Source: JAYVJH01 sp043777595 (GTDB lineage Bacteria; Bacteroidota; Bacteroidia; Cytophagales; Spirosomataceae). Taken from it: 35,836 bases of DNA. The DNA is taken from positions 1 to 35,836 of the forward strand of contig JAYWHT010000080.1 in the NCBI GenBank assembly GCA_043777595.1, read 5' to 3'. The notes under the pieces were generated by a model, which saw only the letters and a list, made by a program, of their open reading frames with translations, was not told the DNA's origin and did not search any database. A program made the translations under genes and the position numbers. Positions within the stretch are counted from its first letter, which is position 1, and every line of letters begins with the position of its first letter. Shown here in pieces: positions 13,574 through 21,352 of the stretch.

Positions 13574-14360
13574 ACTCAGTTTTAGCTCCCCCTTCGGGGG
13601 CGGGGGGGGCTGGCAATCACTTCATCTTCAAAACATCGCCTTTCGGTTTGCTGGTAAGAAGCCACTGCTCCACAATGTCAATTTGAGTTTAAGCCGTAGG
13701 CAAATAGTGGCTATTGTGGGCGAAAGTGGTGGAGGCAAAAGTATGTTGTGCCAGTTGATACAAAAATTTTACGAACCAGAATCTGGGCAAATTTTGGTAA
13801 ATGGAAATACTGATTTGTCAAAAATAGATACTGCCGACTGGCGAAATATCGTTGGCATTGTACCGCAACAAGTACATATTTTTAATGGTACAGTGGTGGA
13901 CAATATTTGTTTTGGCACTACCCAACAAGAAATACAAACGGCTTTTGAATTGCTCACAACTTATGGTTTTATGCCATTTATCGATAAACTACCGCAAGGG
14001 CTTTATACAATTTTGGGCGAAGAGGGCGTTAATCTGTCGGGTGGGCAACGGCAAATAATTGGCTTGGCTCGTGCGTTGTGTTCTAAGCCACAACTCTTGA
14101 TTTTGGACGAAGCCACTGCCGCTCTCGACCGACACTCAGAGCGTTTTGTGCTGGACTTGTTACTAAAACTCAAAGCCGAAATGGGCGTTTTGCTCATCAC
14201 CCACCGACTGCATACCCTCAAATCGGTCTGCGACCAAATTTATGTTTTAGAAAACGGCACATTTGCCCACACAGGCACGCATCAACAACTCATGGCAGGT
14301 CAGAATATGTATAGTGAGTATTGGCAGGTAAGTACTGCCGACTTTATTAAAAATACTTAA
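13464..14360 (+). CDS. C39-peptidase ABC exporter, C-terminal part: ATPase domain (frameshifted from the N-terminal part)
   Basis: The open frame has an ATG at 13464, but its first 26 or so codons merely overlap the end of the upstream frame. True homology begins near 13615 (LHLQNIAFRFAGKKPLLHNVNLSL). The ATPase is complete: Walker A GESGGGKS, Q-loop GIVPQQVHIF, signature LSGGQRQ, Walker B LLILDEATAALD and switch His in LLITHRLHT. It powers the exporter. Removing one C from the nine at 13542-13550 fuses it in frame to the peptidase/membrane part, with a repeat-encoded linker. As sequenced it has no good independent start. Its 3' end overlaps the converging aldehyde dehydrogenase gene by 14 bp. 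Confidence 0.8.
   Translation: MLWCQCRSMRQRWLLIECMSFKPQPQPPPAPDGGACKLSFSSPFGGGGGWQSLHLQNIAFRFAGKKPLLHNVNLSLSRRQIVAIVGESGGGKSMLCQLIQKFYEPESGQILVNGNTDLSKIDTADWRNIVGIVPQQVHIFNGTVVDNICFGTTQQEIQTAFELLTTYGFMPFIDKLPQGLYTILGEEGVNLSGGQRQIIGLARALCSKPQLLILDEATAALDRHSERFVLDLLLKLKAEMGVLLITHRLHTLKSVCDQIYVLENGTFAHTGTHQQLMAGQNMYSEYWQVSTADFIKNT
13538..13614. repeat. G/C-rich palindromic repeat, copy R6, with the C9 tract that breaks the exporter frame
   Basis: Left arm AG, nine C (13542-13550), GCCCCCGATGGGGGAGCT; middle TGTAAACTCAGTTTT; right arm AGCTCCCCCTTCGGGGGC followed by eight G and CT. The arms are inverted copies differing by one base (GAT versus GAA) and by tract length, nine versus eight. Confidence 0.85.
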
Positions 14361-15771
14361 CAAAAGCACTTATAATTTTTTGAACAGTGGGGGTGTAGGG
14401 TGGGTACAAAAAGCTCATTGTACCAAAGTTACGTGTCATTACACCTCGCATATTTGAAAACTCTTGAAACCCAAAATATCCATTCGATTTGCCAATGCCA
14501 CTGTTGTTTACTCCTCCAAACGGTATCTCGCTATTACCAAATTGTAGCAGTACTTCGTTGATGAGGGTGTCGCCAGCAGTGGTATTGTTCAAAAAATAGT
14601 CAATATTTTTTTGATTGCTACTATTGATATACAACGCCAGTGGTTTTTCTTTACTGTTAATATAGTCGATTACTTCTTGCTGGTCAGAATAAGTCATAAT
14701 TGGCAATAGTGGCCCAAAAATCTCATCTTGCATCACTTTCATTTCGTCTGTTACGTTCGTTAGCAGTGTTGGCTCCATAAAATTGGTGTCGGCATTGGTC
14801 TGGCCGCCCATGTTTACGGTTGCACCTTTGGCTACGGCATCGTCCAAATAACTTTTGAGACGACCAAAATGGCGATTGTTTACTATTCGAGCGTAGCTGT
14901 CAGACTGCGCAACTGTTTGGCCGTCAGTTTTATACATTTTTTTGATGGCCGAGCCGTATGCTTCAATAAATTCGTTGTGTTTGCTCTGATGCACAAAAAC
15001 ATAGTCTGGTGCTATACACGTTTGGCCATTGTTGAGGCACTTGCCCCAAGCCATCACTTCGGCTGTCTTTTTGATATTGGCCGTTTCGTCCACAATCGAG
15101 GGCGACTTGCCACCGAGTTCTAACGTAACCGAAGCCAAGTGATCGGCGGCGGCTCGCATCACGATTTTGCCAATGGCGGGCGCACCCGTAAAAAAAATAT
15201 GATTGAACGGCAGTTTCAGTAGTTCGGTAGCTACCGAAGCATCGCCCTCAAAAACCGCTACCTCGTTTTCTGGAAACAGGTCGGCTATCATATTTTTGAT
15301 AAATGCCGAGGTGTTTGGGGTAAGTTCAGACGGTTTGATTATGACAACATTGCCAGCCGCAATAGCCGATGTGAGCGGTTTGATGGCCAGAGCTAATGGA
15401 TAGTTCCAGGGCGAAATAATCAAGCAGTTGCCCTTTGGCTCATGCTTGATATAGCTCGATGTACCAATAACGCTCAACGGCGTAGGTACGTGCTGGGGTT
15501 TGAGCCAGCCACTGAGTTTGTTGCAGGTAAATTTTATTTCAGAATTTAGACCATATACCTCGCCAATCAGTACTTCGGCTCGGGGTTTGGCAAAATCGTC
15601 AAACATCGCTTTTTCTATTTCTGTCAAGTGTGCCATGATGTAGGCTTGCATACGTTTTAGTTTGGCAATGCGCTCTTTGGCAGTTGTGAGGGATACTGTT
15701 GGGGCATTGAGGCGTTGCGCCTCAAATACCCTTTGCAGGTCTGCGTAAGTATTGGTTTGGGTTGCGGTCAT
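14347..15771 (-). CDS. aldehyde dehydrogenase (class 3-like, membrane-tail type)
   Basis: 474 aa. Motifs in order: IISPWNYPLALAIKPL, NVVIIKPSELTPNTSA, FFTGAPAIGKIVMRAA, LELGGKSPSIV with the conserved Glu, NNGQTCIAPDYVFVH with the catalytic Cys, and EIFGPLLPIMTY. The length and the hydrophobic end (TPTVQKIISAFVKYF) fit the ALDH3 group, which oxidises medium- and long-chain or aromatic aldehydes with NAD(P)+. The C-terminal segment probably associates with the membrane. It converges on the exporter gene (14-bp overlap) and appears unrelated to the peptide locus. A TACTTTTG element lies upstream. Confidence 0.92.
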   Translation of the reverse strand: MTATQTNTYADLQRVFEAQRLNAPTVSLTTAKERIAKLKRMQAYIMAHLTEIEKAMFDDFAKPRAEVLIGEVYGLNSEIKFTCNKLSGWLKPQHVPTPLSVIGTSSYIKHEPKGNCLIISPWNYPLALAIKPLTSAIAAGNVVIIKPSELTPNTSAFIKNMIADLFPENEVAVFEGDASVATELLKLPFNHIFFTGAPAIGKIVMRAAADHLASVTLELGGKSPSIVDETANIKKTAEVMAWGKCLNNGQTCIAPDYVFVHQSKHNEFIEAYGSAIKKMYKTDGQTVAQSDSYARIVNNRHFGRLKSYLDDAVAKGATVNMGGQTNADTNFMEPTLLTNVTDEMKVMQDEIFGPLLPIMTYSDQQEVIDYINSKEKPLALYINSSNQKNIDYFLNNTTAGDTLINEVLLQFGNSEIPFGGVNNSGIGKSNGYFGFQEFSNMRGVMTRNFGTMSFLYPPYTPTVQKIISAFVKYF

Positions 15772-15819
15772 GGGGTTGTTGGGTTATATTTTAGTTGGAT
15801 TATTCTAATTACCTCAAAA

Positions 15820-15827
15820 CAAAAGTA
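15820..15827 (-). promoter_or_regulatory. putative -7 element for aldehyde dehydrogenase
   Basis: The minus strand reads TACTTTTG, an exact TAnnTTTG match, 48 bp before the ATG. No well-placed -33 TTG was found. Confidence 0.35.
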
Positions 15828-15896
15828 ACATAAAAACAACAAAGTTTCTTTAAAACCGAATATTCTTTAACTTTACTAAAAATTTTGTCATTTGGT

Positions 15897-16922
15897 ATGA
15901 GCATTGTCAGTAACAACATCAAATATTTGCGGAGGTTGCATGGCCTCACGCAGGAGCAATTTTCTCGTAGAATAGGCATAAAGCGTTCTTTATTAGGTGC
16001 TTATGAAGAGTCAAGAGCCAACCCGAGCCAAGACAATCTGTTGGCCATAACCAGAATGTGTAATGTGTCGATTGACGATTTTCTAAAAAAAGACCTTCGA
16101 CGGCTCAAAGACACGCCCGACCTCAACCTGATGGGAAACGGCAATATGTCTTCTACTTTTCAGCCTAATAATATTCCAGCATCGCCACTTATGAAAGACG
16201 ACCCCAAACCGATTGCTGAATTGATAGACAAAGTATATCAGCCACCCAAAAACGTTGGGAGTTGGCCACCATCTACACTACCACCTGCTGCACCCAAGCC
16301 GCCTGAGCCACCCAAAGTTGTTTTGGCAGAGCCAGCGGTCATGCCACCACCAACGCCTGTTTTTCAGCCTGTGGCTTTTAATAATGTATATGAAAAAGGG
16401 GTAAATATAGTGTCGTCTCAGCCCATCGAAATACAAAAACCAATACAGCAGGCTATTCAGTTTGTGAGACAGTCGCAGCTATCTGAATATATTGACAAAT
16501 ACCAAAATATAGACTTTTTGCGGCAGTTACCTACTTTTCAGCCTCCGCTGCTACCCCAAGAAGGTCAGTATCGGGCTTTTGAGGCTGGCCAAGACTTTGC
16601 CTTTGTAGGCGCATTCTTGATTGGGGCTTTTGTCAAAAATTGGTACGAAATTGTAGATGGTAGCTACTATGTAATTATTGCTCGTGGGTTGGCAGGGGCG
16701 TACAGACGGGTTTTTAGTCAGGCGCAAGCCAAGGGAACTATATTGTTAAGCTCGGACAAAGCACAGGTACCGACCATAGAAGTACCTCTGAAAGAAATAA
16801 TTGAAATGTGGGAAGTAAAGTCGTTTTATAGTACTACCTTGCCAGAGCCAACACTTTCGCTCGACTATTTGCAAAGTTTGAGCAACCAAATACAAGACGA
16901 ACTCAATAGAATGAGCCGTTAG
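15897..16922 (+). CDS. XRE-family regulator with proline-rich linker and S24-like C-terminal domain
   Basis: 341 aa from ATG 15897; a TTG 12 bp upstream is less likely. Residues 1-65 are a helix-turn-helix (NIKYLRRLHGLTQEQFSRRIGIKRSLLGAYEESRANPS). A long Pro-rich linker follows (around PPKNVGSWPPSTLPPAAPKPPEPPK). The C-terminal domain GQYRAFEAGQDFAFVGAFLIGAFVKNWYEIVDGSYYVIIARGLAGAYRRVF looks like the LexA/CI S24 fold, but without a recognisable GDSM serine and with Arg where the catalytic Lys is expected, so self-cleavage is unlikely. Probably a ligand-responsive or constitutive transcription factor. The SDR gene follows after 21 bp. Confidence 0.75.
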   Translation: MSIVSNNIKYLRRLHGLTQEQFSRRIGIKRSLLGAYEESRANPSQDNLLAITRMCNVSIDDFLKKDLRRLKDTPDLNLMGNGNMSSTFQPNNIPASPLMKDDPKPIAELIDKVYQPPKNVGSWPPSTLPPAAPKPPEPPKVVLAEPAVMPPPTPVFQPVAFNNVYEKGVNIVSSQPIEIQKPIQQAIQFVRQSQLSEYIDKYQNIDFLRQLPTFQPPLLPQEGQYRAFEAGQDFAFVGAFLIGAFVKNWYEIVDGSYYVIIARGLAGAYRRVFSQAQAKGTILLSSDKAQVPTIEVPLKEIIEMWEVKSFYSTTLPEPTLSLDYLQSLSNQIQDELNRMSR

Positions 16923-16943
16923 TTTCTACATTTATTGACATCA

Positions 16944-17744
16944 ATGAAAGTAATTTTAATAACAGGTGCCTCGATGGGCATAGGCCGTTCGTTGGCTGAC
17001 TATTTTAGCAAACAAGGCCACAGAGTGTATGGTACAAGCCGCAAACCAATGACCGAAGTAGTGTCGTTTGAGGTTTTGACGATGGACGTAACCAATGAGC
17101 AATCGGTGCAAAGTGCAGTTGGTCAGATAATTGAAAAAGAAAATCGTATAGATATTCTAATCAATAATGCTGGCTTGGGTATTATTGGTGCACTCGAAGA
17201 AGTACCCGAAGCGATGATTCAGCAAGTGTTTGAGACAAATGTTTGGGGATTGTTGCGGGTGTGTAGGGTGGTTTTGCCACAAATGAGAAAACAAAACGAC
17301 GGCCTCATTATTAACGTTAGCTCGGTGGCGGCTACGATGGGTTTGCCGTTTAGAGGTATTTATAGTGCCAGCAAAGCCGCCGTTGAGATACTGACCGAGT
17401 CGTTGAGTATGGAGGTGAGTCCGTTTGGTATTAGGGTGTGTAGTGTGCTACCCGCCGAGGTCAAAACAAGTATTAACGACAACCGTTTGGTAGCCAACAG
17501 CAATACATCTTCGCCCTATCAAGCCATTATCGAAACCATGAATACCAAAGTCAAAGCTGCCATCAACTCAGCCGCCGACCCAATGTATATTGTGGAGGCC
17601 ATCGAGCATATCATCAACAGTCCATCGCCTAAGCTACATTATGTCAAGGGGCCATTTTTACAAAAAGTATCTATATTGCTCAAAAAAATATTGCCCGACA
17701 GAGTCTTTGAACGAATCTTAAAAAATCATTACGGACTAAAATAG
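16944..17744 (+). CDS. short-chain dehydrogenase/reductase
   Basis: 266 aa from ATG 16944 (the TTG at 16935 is rejected). Classical SDR motifs: cofactor loop TGASMGIG near residue 7, NNAG, the active-site Ser region INVSSVAA, and YSASK with the catalytic Tyr and Lys. It belongs to the branch with the long C-terminal tail (YVKGPFLQKVSILLKKILPDRVFERILKNHYG) seen in oxidoreductases acting on lipid-like or unknown substrates. An NAD(P)(H)-dependent alcohol/ketone reaction is expected; the substrate is unknown. It follows the XRE regulator gene and may be co-transcribed. Confidence 0.85.
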   Translation: MKVILITGASMGIGRSLADYFSKQGHRVYGTSRKPMTEVVSFEVLTMDVTNEQSVQSAVGQIIEKENRIDILINNAGLGIIGALEEVPEAMIQQVFETNVWGLLRVCRVVLPQMRKQNDGLIINVSSVAATMGLPFRGIYSASKAAVEILTESLSMEVSPFGIRVCSVLPAEVKTSINDNRLVANSNTSSPYQAIIETMNTKVKAAINSAADPMYIVEAIEHIINSPSPKLHYVKGPFLQKVSILLKKILPDRVFERILKNHYGLK

Positions 17745-17822
17745 TCATGGGTCTATGGTCATGGGTCATTAGTCGTTAGTGTTTTTTTATTTCCACCTAT
17801 CAATAATATTATGACTATTGAC

Positions 17823-17908
17823 TTAGGTATTTATTCAGAACTAATACGGTGTTTTAGTTCTGATAATTTACTGATTAACAGCACTGTATTTAACTCATGA
17901 CTACCTAA
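17823..17908. repeat. 86-bp structured intergenic repeat, copy A
   Basis: Ends TTAGGTA (17823-17829) and TACCTAA (17902-17908) are inverted repeats. An inner stem CAGAACTAA / TTAGTTCTG flanks TACGGTG. It shares ATACGGTGTTTTA and TTACTGATTAACAGC with copy B at 21353-21459, where the outer arms are TTAAGTA and TACTTAA: the pair changed but still complements. Confidence 0.8.
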
Positions 17909-17913
17909 AAACT

Positions 17914-18360
17914 ATGGAACTCACAATTAGTACGCCTGCTTTGTTGTTTTCGACGGTTTCGTTGATGATGATTGCCTTTACCAATCGCTATTTGGCTATT
18001 TCGAGTTTGATTCGTGAACTACACGAGAAGTTTCAGAAAGACCCACAGCAACAAAATTATATTGCCCAGATTCGTAGCCTACACCGCAGGGTTTATCTCA
18101 TTCGGACTATTCAGATTATTATCGTCAGTAGCTTATTGATGAGTTGTATCTGTATTTTGTTTATTTATTTGATGCAGCAAGAAATTGCCAAATTTTTGTT
18201 TTTTGCGGGCCTACTCATGCAAATTTTGGCACTTGGGCTATCGGTTTGGGAAATATCAATGTCCATCACAGCACTACAAATAGAACTTAGTGATATGGAA
18301 CAAAAACTACAAAAGCACCGATTGGGTATTTTTAGCAAAGAAACAGATCTTGACATATAA
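17914..18360 (+). CDS. DUF2721 family membrane protein
   Basis: 148 aa. The N-terminal ISTPALLFSTVSLMMIAFTNRYLAISSLIRELH, the charged IRSLHRRVYLIRTIQ segment and two C-terminal helices (IIIVSSLLMSCICILFIYLM and FLFFAGLLMQILALGLSVWEI) with the closing ITALQIELSDMEQ are characteristic of DUF2721, small three-helix inner-membrane proteins of unknown function. It starts 5 bp after structured repeat copy A. No functional link to its neighbours is apparent. Confidence 0.75.
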   Translation: MELTISTPALLFSTVSLMMIAFTNRYLAISSLIRELHEKFQKDPQQQNYIAQIRSLHRRVYLIRTIQIIIVSSLLMSCICILFIYLMQQEIAKFLFFAGLLMQILALGLSVWEISMSITALQIELSDMEQKLQKHRLGIFSKETDLDI

Positions 18361-18657
18361 AAAAAACCGAAGCAACTGCCCCGGCCTTTTAGTTTCCTAA
18401 CCTAACCTTTGAGAAAAAATCTTTTTTCTTCAACAAAACCTATCACAAATATTGCGCCTTTGTTTTGGCACTTTTAGCGTATAAATACCTGTTTTTGAAA
18501 ATGCGTGTTTATACGGTGGCTTTTAAAATTTTGAATGTAAATCTATCAATTATGAACCTAAAATGCCAATAAAGTTATCTAACGGTTTTGAATGAGATAT
18601 ATTGAAAGTTAGTTTTGAATGTTTTTTATGAAATTTTAAATTTTAAACTCAATCAAA
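18361..18657. other. 297-bp intergenic region
   Basis: No gene seen. AT-rich, with a well-matched promoter at 18587-18617 near its right end. No clear terminator for the DUF2721 gene was found; ACTGCCCCGGCCTTTTAG just after the stop is only weakly structured. Confidence 0.6.
18587..18617 (+). promoter_or_regulatory. strong-looking Bacteroidota promoter for the 138-aa/membrane/kinase genes
   Basis: TTTG (18587-18590), exactly 19 bases, then TAGTTTTG (18610-18617). Both elements match the Bacteroidota -33 and TAnnTTTG -7 consensus. The first gene begins 40 bp downstream, leaving a leader of about 30-35 nt. Confidence 0.7.
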
Positions 18658-19074
18658 ATGAAAGTAGAATCAAAAATATTGAATGGAAATTTATTGTCGA
18701 AAGCCGACGTAGATCATTTTAGAAGCCTCCGCAAAGCGCACTATGTAAGCGGATTTAAGGACGAGAAAGCCGATAAGCACGGAGTGCGTCGTGCCGAAGG
18801 GTTTAGTAAAGAAATTATAGAGCAACTGCTGCGTGTAGATGGCTGTGAAGGCTTGGCAATATGCTACGGTGCAGCACCAGAAACCGAGCATAAAATAGAT
18901 AAAGAAAAAGGCAAAAATATAATGCCAAGATTATTGATTGTACCTGTCGATGCCAAAGGCAATCATCTGACTTTTGACATAAGCATACCCGGCCAAAAAG
19001 ACGGTAGTGGTAGCTACGCTGGTGCAGGCAACGGTGCGCCATGCCCGCCCGAAAGATATTGCCCCCAAGACTAA
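18658..19074 (+). CDS. uncharacterised 138-aa protein with Cys-rich CPP tail
   Basis: No firm family. The N-terminal part is helical and charged (LSKADVDHFRSLRKAHYVSGFKDE). The middle has LLRVDGCEGLAICYGAAPE and PRLLIVPVDAKGNHLTF, a block I recall from Bacteroidota hypothetical proteins (GC.G.RIY.G....LVLV..D..GND). The end is Gly-rich, then CPPERYCPQD, a CxxxxxxC motif like the CPP..CP tails of that group. No signal peptide or membrane helix is seen. It is the first gene behind a well-matched promoter, 6 bp before a polytopic membrane protein and the histidine kinase, so it may be a signal or substrate in that pathway. Confidence 0.6.
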   Translation: MKVESKILNGNLLSKADVDHFRSLRKAHYVSGFKDEKADKHGVRRAEGFSKEIIEQLLRVDGCEGLAICYGAAPETEHKIDKEKGKNIMPRLLIVPVDAKGNHLTFDISIPGQKDGSGSYAGAGNGAPCPPERYCPQD

Positions 19075-19080
19075 ATTTGA

Positions 19081-19761
19081 ATGGATTTTTATTTATTCTT
19101 TCATTGGGTAGGGATAATTTCAGACATGAGCATTGTCTGCCCCCTTGCTATGGTTATTTATAGACGAAAATATTTATTTACATCTCTCGAAAATAAACTT
19201 TTGGGGGCATTTGTACTTGTTCTTTTTTTTAAAGTGATAGCATCAATCGTTGTGAGTAATTTGTTTAATCACCGAAATATATTTTTATATAATTGGTTTG
19301 GACAAATCGGGTGTTTGATAGTTGCGGCTATTTATTTTAATTGGTTTGAGGGTAAAGTCGCCAAATATACTATTTTTGCTGGCACTATACTGGCACTGAT
19401 TTTTGCGTTACAAAAGCCAAGTACTTTTTTTAATTTAAAAACAATCGAACTAAATAGTTTTTCTATGGTTGTGTGGGGTGCTGGAATACTTTTAGCCGTC
19501 CTGTCATTTTTTTATGAACTAATAAAACAACTCAATGCACCCAGATTATTACGTTATCCTATGTTTTGGTTGAGTACAGGTTTACTTATATATTTCTCTG
19601 CCACAATTTTTTCTTATATTTATAGCGAATTAACCTTTAACAACAATAATCACACGCTTCGTATGCCTTCATGGACGATTGAGTTGGTTTTTGGATTTGT
19701 GTTAAATGTTTTTTTGGCACTTGCTGCTTGGAATACCAAATGGCGCAAAGAAATAAATTGA
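19081..19761 (+). CDS. polytopic membrane protein paired with a histidine kinase
   Basis: 226 aa with about seven hydrophobic segments, among them FFHWVGIISDMSIVCPLAMVIY, LLGAFVLVLFFKVIASIVV, YNWFGQIGCLIVAAIYFNW, YTIFAGTILALIFAL, FSMVVWGAGILLAVLSFFY, FWLSTGLLIYFSATIFSYIY and ELVFGFVLNVFLALAAW. No catalytic motif is visible. The kinase gene starts one base after its stop, so the two are almost certainly translated together. It may be the sensory input for a kinase that has only one short membrane helix of its own. Similar membrane proteins are familiar beside orphan kinases in Bacteroidota, but I cannot name a family. Confidence 0.65.
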   Translation: MDFYLFFHWVGIISDMSIVCPLAMVIYRRKYLFTSLENKLLGAFVLVLFFKVIASIVVSNLFNHRNIFLYNWFGQIGCLIVAAIYFNWFEGKVAKYTIFAGTILALIFALQKPSTFFNLKTIELNSFSMVVWGAGILLAVLSFFYELIKQLNAPRLLRYPMFWLSTGLLIYFSATIFSYIYSELTFNNNNHTLRMPSWTIELVFGFVLNVFLALAAWNTKWRKEIN

Positions 19762-19762
19762 G

Positions 19763-20548
19763 ATGGAGTTAGTTTTTATTGGTAGTACTTTCATGCTTTT
19801 GATGGCGGCGTTCATCGTACTTTTTGTCTTGTTTTACCAGCGCAGACAAGATGAACAGCGCCTCAAGATTCAGAGTATGGAAGCCGAGTTTCAGAACAAA
19901 CTACTTGAAGTATCAATGGCCGCCACAGAGTCTGAGCGGCGGCGCATTGCGCAAGATCTACACGACGATATTGGGGCAATGCTCTCAATTACAAAACTTA
20001 CGGCCAACGCACTACACGTAAGACTCCAACAAGACCCAATAAAATTGCAGTTAATGGCGAAAATAAAATCTACACTCGACGAAACAGTCGAAAACATCAG
20101 ACGAATTAGCAGAGAACTTATACCAACCACACTGGAGCATTTTGGGCTGCCTGCTGCCATTCAAGAATTTGCCGCTATGAGTAATAGTTCTGACAATCTT
20201 AAAATTACTTTTGAATATGACGGCCCCGACCAGAAGAGGCTTCCAAATCGGACTGAACTCATGCTTTATCGCATAGCACAAGAGCTAATAAATAATGCCG
20301 TGAAGCACTCAGAAGGTACATCGATTCATATTCAGGCTATTTATTCAACGAATCAAATTTTGCTTATTGTAGAAGACAACGGCATAGGATTTGACTTAGA
20401 AAATGTTAAAAATAGACCAGTTCCTGGCTTAGGATTGGATAGTATCGAAGGGCGTTTGAGAATCATAAACGGAAAAATACAATACGAAACTACGCCCCAC
20501 CATGGCTGTTGTGCCAGAGTTGTATTGCAACAAGGAAGTCTAAAATAA
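19763..20548 (+). CDS. sensor histidine kinase, HisKA_3 (NarL/DesK) type, orphan
   Basis: 261 aa. One N-terminal membrane helix (FIGSTFMLLMAAFIVLFVLFY), a short coiled coil, then the dimerisation and phosphorylation block ESERRRIAQDLHDDIGAMLS with the phospho-His. The ATP-binding domain shows AQELINNAVKHSEGT (N box), VEDNGIGFD (G1) and PGLGLDSIEGRL (G2). It would autophosphorylate and pass phosphate to a LuxR/NarL-type response regulator. No regulator gene lies nearby. There is no extracytoplasmic sensor, so the preceding membrane protein may supply it. Confidence 0.9.
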   Translation: MELVFIGSTFMLLMAAFIVLFVLFYQRRQDEQRLKIQSMEAEFQNKLLEVSMAATESERRRIAQDLHDDIGAMLSITKLTANALHVRLQQDPIKLQLMAKIKSTLDETVENIRRISRELIPTTLEHFGLPAAIQEFAAMSNSSDNLKITFEYDGPDQKRLPNRTELMLYRIAQELINNAVKHSEGTSIHIQAIYSTNQILLIVEDNGIGFDLENVKNRPVPGLGLDSIEGRLRIINGKIQYETTPHHGCCARVVLQQGSLK

Positions 20549-20564
20549 ATAACCTAACAAAACA

Positions 20565-21344
20565 ATGAGTACAAAACCAACCGAAAATCAAGTTTTTGAT
20601 TTGACAGGTAAAGTAGCCCTCGTAACGGGTGCAAGTAAAGGCATAGGCGAGGGCATAGCCCGCTATTTGGCACAATTTGGGGCAAAAGTAGTGATAAGCA
20701 GCCGTCGCCAAGTCGATTTAGACCAACTCGCCGCCGAAATGCAAGAAGCTGGCGCAGACGTAACGGCCATCGAAGCGCACATGGGCGACATGGCACAGGT
20801 CAAAAAGCTATTCGATAAAACCGTAGAAACCTATGGCGGAATAGATATTTTGGTCAATAACGCCGCCGCTAATCCTTATTATGGCCCAACGCAAGACTGC
20901 CCCGAAAGTGCTTTTGACAAAATAATGGAAATAAACGTCAAAGCCCCTTTTGTGTTGAGCAACTTAGTACACCCCATCATGAAACAACGAGGCGGCGGTA
21001 GTATTATTAACATCAGTAGTATTGCAGGCTTTACCCCAGATCCAGGCTTGGGCATTTATAGTGTTAGTAAGGCCGCACTCAATATGCTTACCAAAGTCAA
21101 TGCCAAAGAGTGGGGGCCAGATGGAATTAGGGTCAATTCGATTTGTCCTGGACTTATCAAAACCAAATTTAGTAAAGCACTCTGGGAAGATGATAAAAGC
21201 CTCAATCATTTTACCAAACGATTGCCTATTGCCCGTATGGGAACTGTCGAGGAGGTGGCATCGTTGGCGTTATATTTAGCCTCAGATGCAGCAGGCTATT
21301 GTACGGGTGGCCTCTATCCTGTCGATGGCGGCACGACAATTTGA
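20565..21344 (+). CDS. SDR-family oxidoreductase (FabG/DHRS4-like)
   Basis: 259 aa. TGASKGIG cofactor loop, NNAAANPYYG, INISSIAGFTPDPGLGIYSVSKAALNML with the Ser-Tyr-Lys triad, and NSICPGLIKTKFSKALW then GYCTGGLYPVDGGTTI at the end. The NAANPYYGP region and the KTKFS block resemble the DHRS4-like group of NADP-dependent carbonyl reductases. It begins 16 bp after the kinase stop, but a functional link is doubtful. Structured repeat copy B starts 9 bp after its stop. Confidence 0.88.
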   Translation: MSTKPTENQVFDLTGKVALVTGASKGIGEGIARYLAQFGAKVVISSRRQVDLDQLAAEMQEAGADVTAIEAHMGDMAQVKKLFDKTVETYGGIDILVNNAAANPYYGPTQDCPESAFDKIMEINVKAPFVLSNLVHPIMKQRGGGSIINISSIAGFTPDPGLGIYSVSKAALNMLTKVNAKEWGPDGIRVNSICPGLIKTKFSKALWEDDKSLNHFTKRLPIARMGTVEEVASLALYLASDAAGYCTGGLYPVDGGTTI

Positions 21345-21352
21345 GTACACTA

